Shown here piece by piece: positions 50,096 to 57,606 of a DNA stretch of 64,000 nt. Position 1 is the stretch's first letter. Each line of letters opens with the position of its first letter. This stretch comes from Deltaproteobacteria bacterium (GTDB taxonomy: Bacteria > Myxococcota_A > Polyangia > Polyangiales > JADJMO01). The notes below the pieces were generated by a model. That model ran no database searches. It saw nothing but the letters and a program-made list of their open reading frames with translations, and had not been told where the DNA came from. The stretch covers positions 89,715 through 153,714 of the forward strand of contig JANYDK010000082.1 of the NCBI GenBank assembly GCA_025363655.1, given 5' to 3'. The position numbers were made by a program, and so were the translations under genes.

Positions 50096-50580
50096 GGGGG
50101 AGTCGGGCTGTAGCCTCGTCGATGTTTCGAGCGATCCGAGTGAGGACGCCACGACCTCCTCCGCCCAACCCTCGACGTCGACGATCATGCAGCCTCCAGA
50201 TGGAGCCGGCACGATACGCTGTCGAACAGGCCCGCGCGCCGACCTTCTCGATCGTCCGGTCCATGAACCTGAGCGACCACCAAGAGCACACGGCCGCCTC
50301 GCCCAAGCTCTCGCCCCTCGTTCTTCAAAGCTGAAGGACGACTACCAAGCATTCGCCAACCCCTCCGAAGAGCTGAAGCGCGCCGCCCGACATCTCGCCC
50401 GCCGCTGCCAAGCTCTCGCCCGCCGCTGCCAAGCTCTCGCCAGTCTCGGGCAAGCTCTCGCCCGCCTTTCCCAAGCTCTCGCCGGCGTCGAAGAAATCTT
50501 TCGCCCGCCGCGGTCGAATCGTCCCCCTGGCCACCTCTTCCAAGAGACACCGGAATTGTCCGGCAGGAAGGAACGACCCA
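50096..50580. other. 485-base region dominated by a 21-bp phased repeat
   Basis: No gene is convincing in this stretch. The plus-strand frame continuous with the next gene is open from 50187, but its first part is unlike protein. From 50305 to 50483 the DNA has a 21-base periodicity (see repeat entry). Just before 50581 AGGAAGGA provides a ribosome site for the next gene. Confidence 0.6.
50305..50483. repeat. 21-bp phased repeat array (core AAGCTCTCGCC)
   Basis: The 11-base core is exact at 50305, 50410, 50431, 50452 and 50473. All sites fall on one 21-base register (50305 is five periods before 50410), and degenerate copies sit at 50347 (9 of 11) and 50389 (8 of 11). Because 21 is a multiple of three, every frame shows a seven-residue repeat; in the frame of the next gene it reads like a heptad (RCQALAR, RCQALAS, LGQALAR, LSQALAG). 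Confidence 0.85.
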
Positions 50581-51050
50581 TGACGACCTCCAAGTTTCGC
50601 CCCGAGATGATCACCGAAGCGCTCCAGGCCGCCGAGGCCATGCGGGACACCCCGCTCGCCACAAAATTGAAGGCCAACGGCTTCACGCCAGCGCGAATGG
50701 AGAAGGAGGCGGCAGACCTGACCGAGCTTCAGACGCTCGCCGTCGCGGCGCGCAATGCAGCCGTCCAGGCCACCGCCGATCTCGCAGCGCGGGCCGGGCG
50801 ATCGGCAGCGGTTCTCGCCAGCTACGCCAACCTCGTGCGTGCGCTCACGGTCGATCCGGGGTTGCGCCGAAAGCACGGCGTGAAGTCTCCCGGGCTGCGC
50901 AAGGGGCCGTTGTTTCGGCGCCCGCGTAAGGGCCCGCGTGAGGACGCTGCGTCGGCTGCGTCCGGCGACTCTGCGCCGCATACGACCACGCAAAGGCCCT
51001 CGGCCGGCGCGACGAGCCCGATCACCACTTCGGTCATCGGCCACGCATGA
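50581..51050 (+). CDS. Polyangial conserved small protein of unknown function
   Basis: A 156-residue soluble protein with an N-terminal helical domain (RPEMITEALQAAEAMRDTPL, ATKLKANGFTPARMEKEAAD) and a long Ala-rich helix (ARNAAVQATADLAARAGRS), then a basic linker (KGPLFRRPRKGPRED) and a Ser/Thr tail. Predicted as a small helical bundle or coiled coil. The ATG has AGGAAGGA nearby. A fragment of the same gene lies at 49197. Unknown function. Confidence 0.6.
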
Positions 51051-51205
51051 CTGCTTCGCGCGTTCGGTGGGACGTCGAAGTCGACTCGGCGTCTCACCGC
51101 ACTCGCGGCATCTCGCCGCGCGCGACCCTTCCTCGTCGGTCGGTGCGCTCGCGGACGTCGGCCTTGCCGCGTTCGGCTTCGATTCGTACCCTCCGCGACG
51201 TGCCG

Positions 51206-51511
51206 ATGGCAGCACCGCCAACGCCACCGGAGGAGACCTTCGAGAAGCGCCGCGCACGTCGCCTCGCCGTCGATGCTGCGCTCGGTCGCAGGGTTGGCCG
51301 CGTGTCTTGCGCGGCGTCCCGCGACAACCCGCTCCCCTTCCTCGCGCTCGGCGTCTTCGTGCTGCTAGCGCCGGTCGTCGCGCTGCTCGTGCGCACGCTC
51401 CGCCGATGGTCGCGCGCTTCTCCCACGGCGATCCCACCCGCGCGTACGGTGCCGCGCGACGCGTGGGACGACCGGCTGGACCAGGCGCTCGAAGACGACC
51501 GCGCTCCGTGA
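51206..51511 (+). CDS. Small membrane protein, start uncertain
   Basis: A 101-residue product with a basic N-terminal helix (FEKRRARRLAVDAAL), one membrane helix (PFLALGVFVLLAPVVALLV) and a basic and acidic tail. The frame opens at 51047, overlapping the previous stop as ATGA, but its first 53 residues are Arg/Ser-rich and unlike coding sequence, so I prefer ATG 51206. Neither start has a good ribosome site. Unknown function. Confidence 0.4.
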   Translation: MAAPPTPPEETFEKRRARRLAVDAALGRRVGRVSCAASRDNPLPFLALGVFVLLAPVVALLVRTLRRWSRASPTAIPPARTVPRDAWDDRLDQALEDDRAP

Positions 51512-51540
51512 GCGCAGGGCCGCTGCTACACTGACGGTCG

Positions 51541-52455
51541 ATGCGAACCGACGTCCTGGGCATCGTCCTCTTGGTCACGCTGCCTTCGTGCGGAGGGCAG
51601 GTCGATGCGACGGGCTCGGAGGGCGACGCCGCGGTCGACATCGCGATGCCCACCGTCGACACGAGCGTCGTCGATCGGCCCGATTCGTCACCATCGCTCG
51701 ATTCGGCGCGAGATTTCGATTCTGCGTTCGACACGGTGTTCGACTCCGCGGTCGACACGACCTCGCCTCCGGTCGACGCCACGCGGCCCGACGTGTCGCC
51801 CCTGAGCTGCGAGGTACGACTCGTGTCGTCGTTCGCGTGCACGCCACCCACCGCCGCGCAGAAGGGTGGGCCCCCGACCAAGGCCTGCAGCGAGGCGGCG
51901 CTGCAGGCCTTCGCGACCGCGTGCATCGCCGCCGACTACAAGGTCGGCGCCGGATGCGACGCCTGGAAGACCGCCAACGCGGCGTGCGCCACGTGCATCG
52001 GGAACTGGTCGCTCGCTACCGCAGTGCTCCCGGGCAAGGTCTACGCCGACCGCGACAAGTGCTGGTACCAGCTCCTCGATGCGCCGTGCTCCGTGTCGCT
52101 CAACTGCATGTTCGCCTGCGACGACGCCGTGTGCGGCGATTGCGACAAGTCGCCCGGGAGCAGCACCGATGGCACCAAGAGCGAGTTCCAGGAGTGCGTG
52201 AACCGCGAGCGCGCGAAGGGAGGCACCGTCGTGCCCAAGGGTCAATGCAACGACCTCGCGACCGGCAACGCGCTGAAGTGCCTGAGCGACAACGCCGCGC
52301 TCATCGATCCGTGCATTGTCTCGGAGCTCTACGCGCCCACCGGCGCGGGTGGTCACCCGGACGTCACCACGATGCAGAGCCAGAGCGTCGTTTTCTATCG
52401 GGGCGCCTGCCGCGACGACGGCAACTGGACCAAGTCGAAATCGGCCACGCCCTGA
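51541..52455 (+). CDS. Cys-rich lipoprotein
   Basis: A 304-residue exported protein with lipobox LPSC (Cys17), an Asp/Ser/Thr linker (with repeats such as SARDFDSAFDTVFDSAVDTT) and a domain with at least 14 cysteines in short-spaced pairs (CATC, CMFAC, CGDC) and conserved aromatic residues (WYQLLD). It resembles small secreted disulfide-rich myxobacterial proteins. It may be a surface or matrix component. No family name assigned. Confidence 0.65.
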   Translation: MRTDVLGIVLLVTLPSCGGQVDATGSEGDAAVDIAMPTVDTSVVDRPDSSPSLDSARDFDSAFDTVFDSAVDTTSPPVDATRPDVSPLSCEVRLVSSFACTPPTAAQKGGPPTKACSEAALQAFATACIAADYKVGAGCDAWKTANAACATCIGNWSLATAVLPGKVYADRDKCWYQLLDAPCSVSLNCMFACDDAVCGDCDKSPGSSTDGTKSEFQECVNRERAKGGTVVPKGQCNDLATGNALKCLSDNAALIDPCIVSELYAPTGAGGHPDVTTMQSQSVVFYRGACRDDGNWTKSKSATP

Positions 52456-52514
52456 GCGATACGCACCGGTGATTGCGACACGCGCGCGTGTGGAGAGGCT
52501 GCCGTCGGCGACCG

Positions 52515-53666
52515 TCAGAAGTTCATGGACGCTTTCCGTGCGAATACGTTCATCGCTTTGCGCGTCGCCGACGGGTCACGCGCCAGTACGGCTTCGATCG
52601 TGTTCCGAAGCTCGTCGTCGAGGAGCGCCCGGCACATCACGCGCAGATGCTGCTCGCGCGGGGCATCGAGGCTCGGCGCGAAGGCGAGCAGCGCTGCCGC
52701 GCGACGTGCCGCCGATGCCCGCGGATCGAGCACGATTTCCCACATGCTCTCGGTGTCGACGGCGACGTTGCGATAGTCCTCGGCCGGACGATCGCCGAGC
52801 GCGCGAATCGCTTCGATCCACTCGTCGACGTCGCGCCCGGCCGGGTCGAGCACCGCAGCATCGAAGGCCATGGGCGCGGCGAGGGCGAAGGCGCGGTGAG
52901 CTTGATCGATGCGCTCGTAGAGGAGCTCGCGATCGAAGAGTGCCCGCTGCTCGCGACGCTCGGCGAGCATGTCGGCGAGGAGACCACGACCACGCGGAGA
53001 CGGCTCTTCTCCAGTTCGGAGCTCGAAGGGCTTCCCGGCGGTCAGATGGAGACGAAGTCCGAGCGGGGTGCGTTCGAGCGCGCGCACGTCGCGCAGGGCG
53101 ATGCGTCGTCGGTAGAGAAGCATCCAATGAACGACGAGCGCGTCGGCGCCGATGCGGACGCGAGTGGACGAGAGGGCGGCGAAGAACAAGACCAGGAACG
53201 TCAGCGGAATGCCGATGACGAACGCCGCCTTCCAAGGCAGCGGCACGGCCACGGCGCCGATCACGCAGACTATCGGTGCTCCGATGATCATCGATCCCAC
53301 GGTCGGCCAAGTCTTCGAGATGGCGGCGACGCGGAACTTGGCGATGGATTGCGTCGCGTCGAGCTCGAGTGCGGCCAGAGTCTCGCGTGCCTCCGTCAAA
53401 CGCATCTCGAAGACGAAGTCGTCGTTGAGGCGTGGCTGCACGTAGAGCTTGGCGGGCTCGTCTCCGATCGACGCGACGACGAACGCTCCTACCAGGTGCC
53501 GACGCTCGAGAAGCGGCTCGTCGTTCCAGAAGAGGCCGCGGTCTCTCACCGAAAGCCTCCCGCGTTCACGTCGCGTGGCGCCGAAGGGAAGTCTCGACGG
53601 GATGAGTCGCGTCGCCCCGTGACCGTCGTCGTGCACCACGCCCGAATATACCCAGGGCGGCAACAC
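52515..53666 (-). CDS. Membrane protein of unknown family
   Basis: The 383-residue protein begins with a strand-rich region (LSVRDRGLFWNDEPLLERRHLVGAFVVAS), two close membrane helices at about residues 122-165 (GSMIIGAPIVCVIGAVAVPLPW, AAFVIGIPLTFLVLFFAAL), a second strand-rich segment (RIGADALVVHWMLLYRRRIALRDVRALE) and a helical C-terminal domain. The two strand regions flank the membrane pair as in bacterial PH-domain membrane proteins. The GTG at 53666 is the first start; a later GTG may be used. Nothing in the neighbourhood indicates a role. Confidence 0.6.
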   Translation of the reverse strand: MLPPWVYSGVVHDDGHGATRLIPSRLPFGATRRERGRLSVRDRGLFWNDEPLLERRHLVGAFVVASIGDEPAKLYVQPRLNDDFVFEMRLTEARETLAALELDATQSIAKFRVAAISKTWPTVGSMIIGAPIVCVIGAVAVPLPWKAAFVIGIPLTFLVLFFAALSSTRVRIGADALVVHWMLLYRRRIALRDVRALERTPLGLRLHLTAGKPFELRTGEEPSPRGRGLLADMLAERREQRALFDRELLYERIDQAHRAFALAAPMAFDAAVLDPAGRDVDEWIEAIRALGDRPAEDYRNVAVDTESMWEIVLDPRASAARRAAALLAFAPSLDAPREQHLRVMCRALLDDELRNTIEAVLARDPSATRKAMNVFARKASMNF

Positions 53667-53974
53667 CTACGACAGTGCCACCTCCAAGGCGGCGGGAAGA
53701 ATCGCGACGTGTGCCGAGTCGCCGTCGAGGCAGCCGTCGCGAGTCCCGGTCTCTTGGCGATGGACGCGCTGCGGCGCGACGTACTCGCAGGACGGCTGGT
53801 CGCCCGTGGTGACGCGTGGGGCAGCAGCGTCGAGACCGAGGTGGTCGAGGAGTCGATGGCGGTCGGCGGTGGTCGCCTGCTGACTGGCTCTGGCGCCACC
53901 CATCGGTCGATCTCCCGCCGCTCTTGGAGACGCTCGCCCAGAATTCGCCGTACCATGACGCCCGGAGGTTCCTC
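53667..53974. other. 308-base stretch with no convincing gene
   Basis: One plus-strand frame from a GTG at 53710 reads like protein for about 60 residues (VAVEAAVASPGLLAMDALRR, then DVLAGRLVARGDAWGSS) before turning into Arg/Ser-rich text, and another frame carries LPPLLETLAQNSPYHDARRF just before the next start. These may be fragments of one decayed gene. I do not call a CDS. Confidence 0.45.
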
Positions 53975-54283
53975 ATGGGATACATCGCGCGAATTCCGGG
54001 CAGCGTGCACGAGCTCGAAGAGAATCTGACGAAGATCTTCGAGAACAAGGCGCACGTCAAAGGCGTGCGGGCCAACGAGTCGACGAGTCACCTCGAGGTC
54101 GAGCTCGATTGGTCCGCGCACAACTTCGGCGGCGACGCAGGCAAGGACTTCTACCTTCCGATCAAGCGCGGCAAACTGCGCGAGGCGAAGGAGCTCGTCG
54201 ACAAGATGTTCACGGCCACCCACGCGCCCTCGCAGACGCAAGCGCAGCAGCTGTACGACATGATCGACCCGCAGGCGAAGTGA
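53975..54283 (+). CDS. Small soluble protein of unknown family
   Basis: A 102-residue protein: GYIARIPGSVHELEENLTKIFENKA at the start, a strand-rich middle (THLEVELDW-like), and a Lys-rich helical end (KRGKLREAKELVDKMFTATHAP). No signal peptide. The ATG has GGAGG six bases upstream, a strong ribosome site, which decided the start over an open frame from 53816. The next gene, a GH31 lipoprotein, starts 23 bases later on the same strand. Confidence 0.55.
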   Translation: MGYIARIPGSVHELEENLTKIFENKAHVKGVRANESTSHLEVELDWSAHNFGGDAGKDFYLPIKRGKLREAKELVDKMFTATHAPSQTQAQQLYDMIDPQAK

Positions 54284-54306
54284 CTCTCACGCTCGAGGAG
54301 CTACCC

Positions 54307-56874
54307 ATGCGACGCCTCGCCGGTCTCTTCGCGCTCGCAAGCGTCGGCACCGGCCTCGGCCTCGGCGCATGTCATGGCTCCTCGTCGACGACGCCGCCGG
54401 CGGTGATCGTCGCTGTCGACTACGGCACCGACACGGTCGTTCTCCACTTCGATCCCGACGCGCGCGTCATCATCCTTCAGCTGCACGGCAAGCCGCTCCT
54501 CCGCTTCCCCGCCGACGGTCTTCAGCTCGGCGTCGTCGCTTCGGTGACGAACGACGGCAACTACGATCCAACCCCTATTTTCCAGCCTTCCGAGCTTCAT
54601 CCGCCTCCGGAAGATTTGGTCTGGGAGACGATCGAGACGGTCACTCCACGCACCTCGGTCAGCGGCTTGCCGTCAGGCTTCGAGCTCGGGTTCACGCATG
54701 GGCACGCGGCGTCGCTCGGTGTCGAGGTCATCGGCGATCGGTTCGCGCTCACGCTCGTTCCCAAGTCGGCCGACGTCGCGTACGTGCGCTTGCGACCGCG
54801 GCTCGTCTCGGGAGACGCGCATGAAGGGCTCTATGGGCTCGGCGAGCACTTCGACGGCGTCGACAACCGCGGGAAGATCCGCGCACTCCAGGTCGAGGCC
54901 GATGGCGAGCTCGAAGGGAGCTACAACCAGGTCCACGTGCCGGTGCCGTTCGTGCTCGGGACGAGTGGCTTCGGGATGTTCGTCGAAGACCGACATCCAG
55001 CCGTCTTCGCCGTCGCTGCCCCGCCTACCACCGACGTCGACGCCATCGACGCCATCGTCGGGCTCGGGCTCGACTCTGCGAAGGGCCTCCGCTTTCACCT
55101 CTTCGCTGCGGAAAACCCGCTCGATTTGACGCAACGCTATTACGCGATCACCGGCGCTCCGAAGCTGCCGCCAAGGTGGGCGCTCGGTCCTTGGCTCTGG
55201 CGCAACGACAACGCGAACCAAGCGCAGGTCGAAGGCGACCTCCAAGCGATGCGCGATCTCGACCTCGCGCACACTGCGCTGTGGGTCGATCGGCCCTACG
55301 CCACCGGCGTCAATACCTTCGATTTTTTGCCAAAGGATTATCCCGACCCCAAGGCGATGGTCGATCACGCCCACGCGCTCGGCTTTCGCTTCGGGCTCTG
55401 GCACACGCCGTATCTCGACGAGAAAGACGCCACCACCGCAGCGCTCCGGGCCGAGGCCGCGAGCTTCTATCCGAGCAAGAGCGGGCTGCTTCTCAACAAG
55501 TGGGGGAGGCCGATCGATCTGACGAATGCGGCGGCGGTGACGTTCTGGCAGAAGCACCTGAAGGCGTACACCGACCTCGGCGTCGAAGGTTGGAAGCTCG
55601 ACTTCGCCGAAGACGTCGCGCCGGGGTTCACGCTCAAGCGCAACGAGTGGGCATTCGCCGACGGCAGCGACGAGCGGACGATGCACGCGCTCTTTCCGCT
55701 GCTCTATCACCAGACCTATTTCCAGACGTTCGCCGCCGGTGAAGACGCGCAGACGAGCGGCGGATTTCTCCTCGGTAGGCACGCGCACTACGGCGATCAG
55801 GTGAACGCGCCGGTGATTTGGCCGGGCGATCTCGACTCGTCGTTTCAGCTTCATCGCGAGCCGGTCGAGAAACCGGGCGCGCGCTATCTCGCCGTCGGTG
55901 GGCTTCCCGCGTCGGTCGCCGCCGGGCTCAGCCTCGGGCCTTCGGGCTTTCCCTTCTTCGGCGCCGACACCGGCGGGTACATCGATGCGCCGCCGGACAA
56001 GGAGCTCTTCACGCGTTGGTTCGAGCAGACAGCGCTCTCGACGGTGATGCAAATCGGCAACGGCGCCAGCACCGTGGCGTGGGAGGCCTCGACGAAGACC
56101 GGCTTCGACGACGAGATGCTCGGTTGGTATCGCACGTACACGCGGCTGCACCTCCGGCTCTTCCCTTACGAATGGACCTTCGCGCGTCGGCTGCTCGTCG
56201 ACGGGAGGCCGATCGCGCGGCCGATCGGGCTCGCCTATCCATCGCTCGGCGTGCACCCGAGTGACGAATATCTCTTCGGCGATGCGCTCCTGGTCGCGCC
56301 AGTGCTCACGCGGGGCGGGCGCGAGCGTCAGGTGATTTTCCCGCAGGGGAACTGGGTCGATTGGTGGACGGGCGAGGTGCACGCTGGGAGCGCGGTGGCC
56401 TCCCCGACGACGATCGCCGCGCCGCTCGAACGACTGCCGCTCTTTCTCCTCGCCGGCAGCGTGGTGCCGATGTTGCGGCCGACCATCGACACCCTCGGAC
56501 CGACGACGTTGCCCGATCGAGTCGACTCGTATGCGACCACGCCGGGTCTCCTCTGGGCGCGCGTGGTGCCGGGTCCGAAGACGTCGTTCGCGCTCTTCGA
56601 TGGTTCGACGATCGAGCAATCGAGCGAAGGGACCGGTGCTGCCATGACCACGACCCTCACCACCAAGGACGGCGCCGAGTTCAAGAACGGCTTCGTCTTC
56701 GAGGTGATGCGGAGCGCGACGTCGGTCGCCGTCGATGGCGCGGTGCTGACCAAGCTCGACACGCCGGCCGCGCTCGACGCCGTCGCGAGCGGGTGGACGA
56801 TGACTCCCGACGCGGGCGGGATGATCCGGGTGAAGGTGCCTTCGGGCACGCACACGGTCGTGCTCGGGGGCTGA
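54307..56874 (+). CDS. Glycoside hydrolase family 31 lipoprotein
   Basis: An 855-residue exported enzyme with lipobox GLGAC (Cys22) and the GH31 fold: an N-terminal beta domain, YGLGEHFDG, then the (beta/alpha)8 barrel with the nucleophile Asp432 in GWKLDFAED and the acid/base Asp508 in VIWPGDLDSS, and C-terminal beta domains. GH31 includes alpha-glucosidases, alpha-xylosidases and sulfoquinovosidases; the W-PGD acid/base motif does not by itself decide. GAGGAG lies six bases before the start. Being a lipoprotein, it acts at the cell envelope, likely on oligosaccharides taken up from polymers. Confidence 0.9.
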   Translation: MRRLAGLFALASVGTGLGLGACHGSSSTTPPAVIVAVDYGTDTVVLHFDPDARVIILQLHGKPLLRFPADGLQLGVVASVTNDGNYDPTPIFQPSELHPPPEDLVWETIETVTPRTSVSGLPSGFELGFTHGHAASLGVEVIGDRFALTLVPKSADVAYVRLRPRLVSGDAHEGLYGLGEHFDGVDNRGKIRALQVEADGELEGSYNQVHVPVPFVLGTSGFGMFVEDRHPAVFAVAAPPTTDVDAIDAIVGLGLDSAKGLRFHLFAAENPLDLTQRYYAITGAPKLPPRWALGPWLWRNDNANQAQVEGDLQAMRDLDLAHTALWVDRPYATGVNTFDFLPKDYPDPKAMVDHAHALGFRFGLWHTPYLDEKDATTAALRAEAASFYPSKSGLLLNKWGRPIDLTNAAAVTFWQKHLKAYTDLGVEGWKLDFAEDVAPGFTLKRNEWAFADGSDERTMHALFPLLYHQTYFQTFAAGEDAQTSGGFLLGRHAHYGDQVNAPVIWPGDLDSSFQLHREPVEKPGARYLAVGGLPASVAAGLSLGPSGFPFFGADTGGYIDAPPDKELFTRWFEQTALSTVMQIGNGASTVAWEASTKTGFDDEMLGWYRTYTRLHLRLFPYEWTFARRLLVDGRPIARPIGLAYPSLGVHPSDEYLFGDALLVAPVLTRGGRERQVIFPQGNWVDWWTGEVHAGSAVASPTTIAAPLERLPLFLLAGSVVPMLRPTIDTLGPTTLPDRVDSYATTPGLLWARVVPGPKTSFALFDGSTIEQSSEGTGAAMTTTLTTKDGAEFKNGFVFEVMRSATSVAVDGAVLTKLDTPAALDAVASGWTMTPDAGGMIRVKVPSGTHTVVLGG

Positions 56875-57029
56875 AACCATCCCAGGGTTCACTGGAGCTC
56901 ACGAAGCGTCATGCCGACGTGACACGTGCTGTCCCTGGTCCTCGATTTTGCGCATATTTGCGCCATAAAATCGTCGGATTCGGACGATTCCGCAGGCATC
57001 GAAAGGGCGTCGGATGCCATCATTCACTC

Positions 57030-57497
57030 ATGAAGCTGCCGCGGCTCGCCGACCTTCCGCTCGACGCTGCCAACCGTCTCGTCGGTCCCGATGGGGTTCG
57101 TGAGGCCGCGTCGCCAAGCGGAGTTCGCGCCAAGGCACCGCCGCACGTGATGGTCGTGGCGCCGGTGAGCTTGCGTCGTTCGATCCTCGCGCGTGCGCTC
57201 GTGCAGCGCGGGTACGACGTCTCGCCGGCGAGCGACTTGCCGCAGTTCGCCGGCATCCTCAGCACCGTCGCCGCCGTCGACGTGGTGATCGTCGATCCCG
57301 CCGTCGCCGATCTTCGTCGCCTCGTCGAAATCGCTCCGCCCGACTTGGTGCGTGGTTGGATTCTCTGGGCCGCTGCGCCCGACGTCGACGCGGCCGCCGA
57401 GCTTCCGCCGCCCTCGGTGAGCTTCCGTCACGACGCGATGAGCCGACTGCTCCTCGAGGCCATCGACGGAATGCTCTCGCGTCGCGACGACGAGTGA
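57030..57497 (+). CDS. Small protein with degenerate receiver-like domain
   Basis: A 155-residue soluble protein. From about residue 38 it reads VMVVAPVSLRRSILARALVQRGYDVSPASD, VDVVIVDPAVADLRRLVE, and WILWAAAPDVDAAAELPPPSVSFRHDAMSRLLLEAIDGML, which follows the strand-helix order of response-regulator receiver domains. The acidic pair after strand 1 is absent (APVS) but the Asp of strand 3 (VIVDP) and a late basic position are ambiguous. It may therefore be non-phosphorylatable. An N-terminal Pro/Arg-rich stretch precedes it. Confidence 0.55.
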   Translation: MKLPRLADLPLDAANRLVGPDGVREAASPSGVRAKAPPHVMVVAPVSLRRSILARALVQRGYDVSPASDLPQFAGILSTVAAVDVVIVDPAVADLRRLVEIAPPDLVRGWILWAAAPDVDAAAELPPPSVSFRHDAMSRLLLEAIDGMLSRRDDE

Positions 57498-57606
57498 GCG
57501 CTGCGACGAGCTGGACATACCTCGGCCCCGTCATTTTTCAGGGGATCGACGTTGCTCGATCCATCGCACCCCCACGCGACGATAGTCTCGTGCGTGGAGG
57601 TTGGAG

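Noticed and set aside
50305..50483. 21-bp array considered as CRISPR
   Set aside because: No unique spacers of constant length between repeats and no cas genes; the period equals the repeat unit.
56940..56995. AT-rich TTGCGCATATTTGCGCC segment considered as a sigma-70 promoter
   Set aside because: Spacing between the possible -35 and -10 is about 11 bases, too short; kept as uninterpreted.
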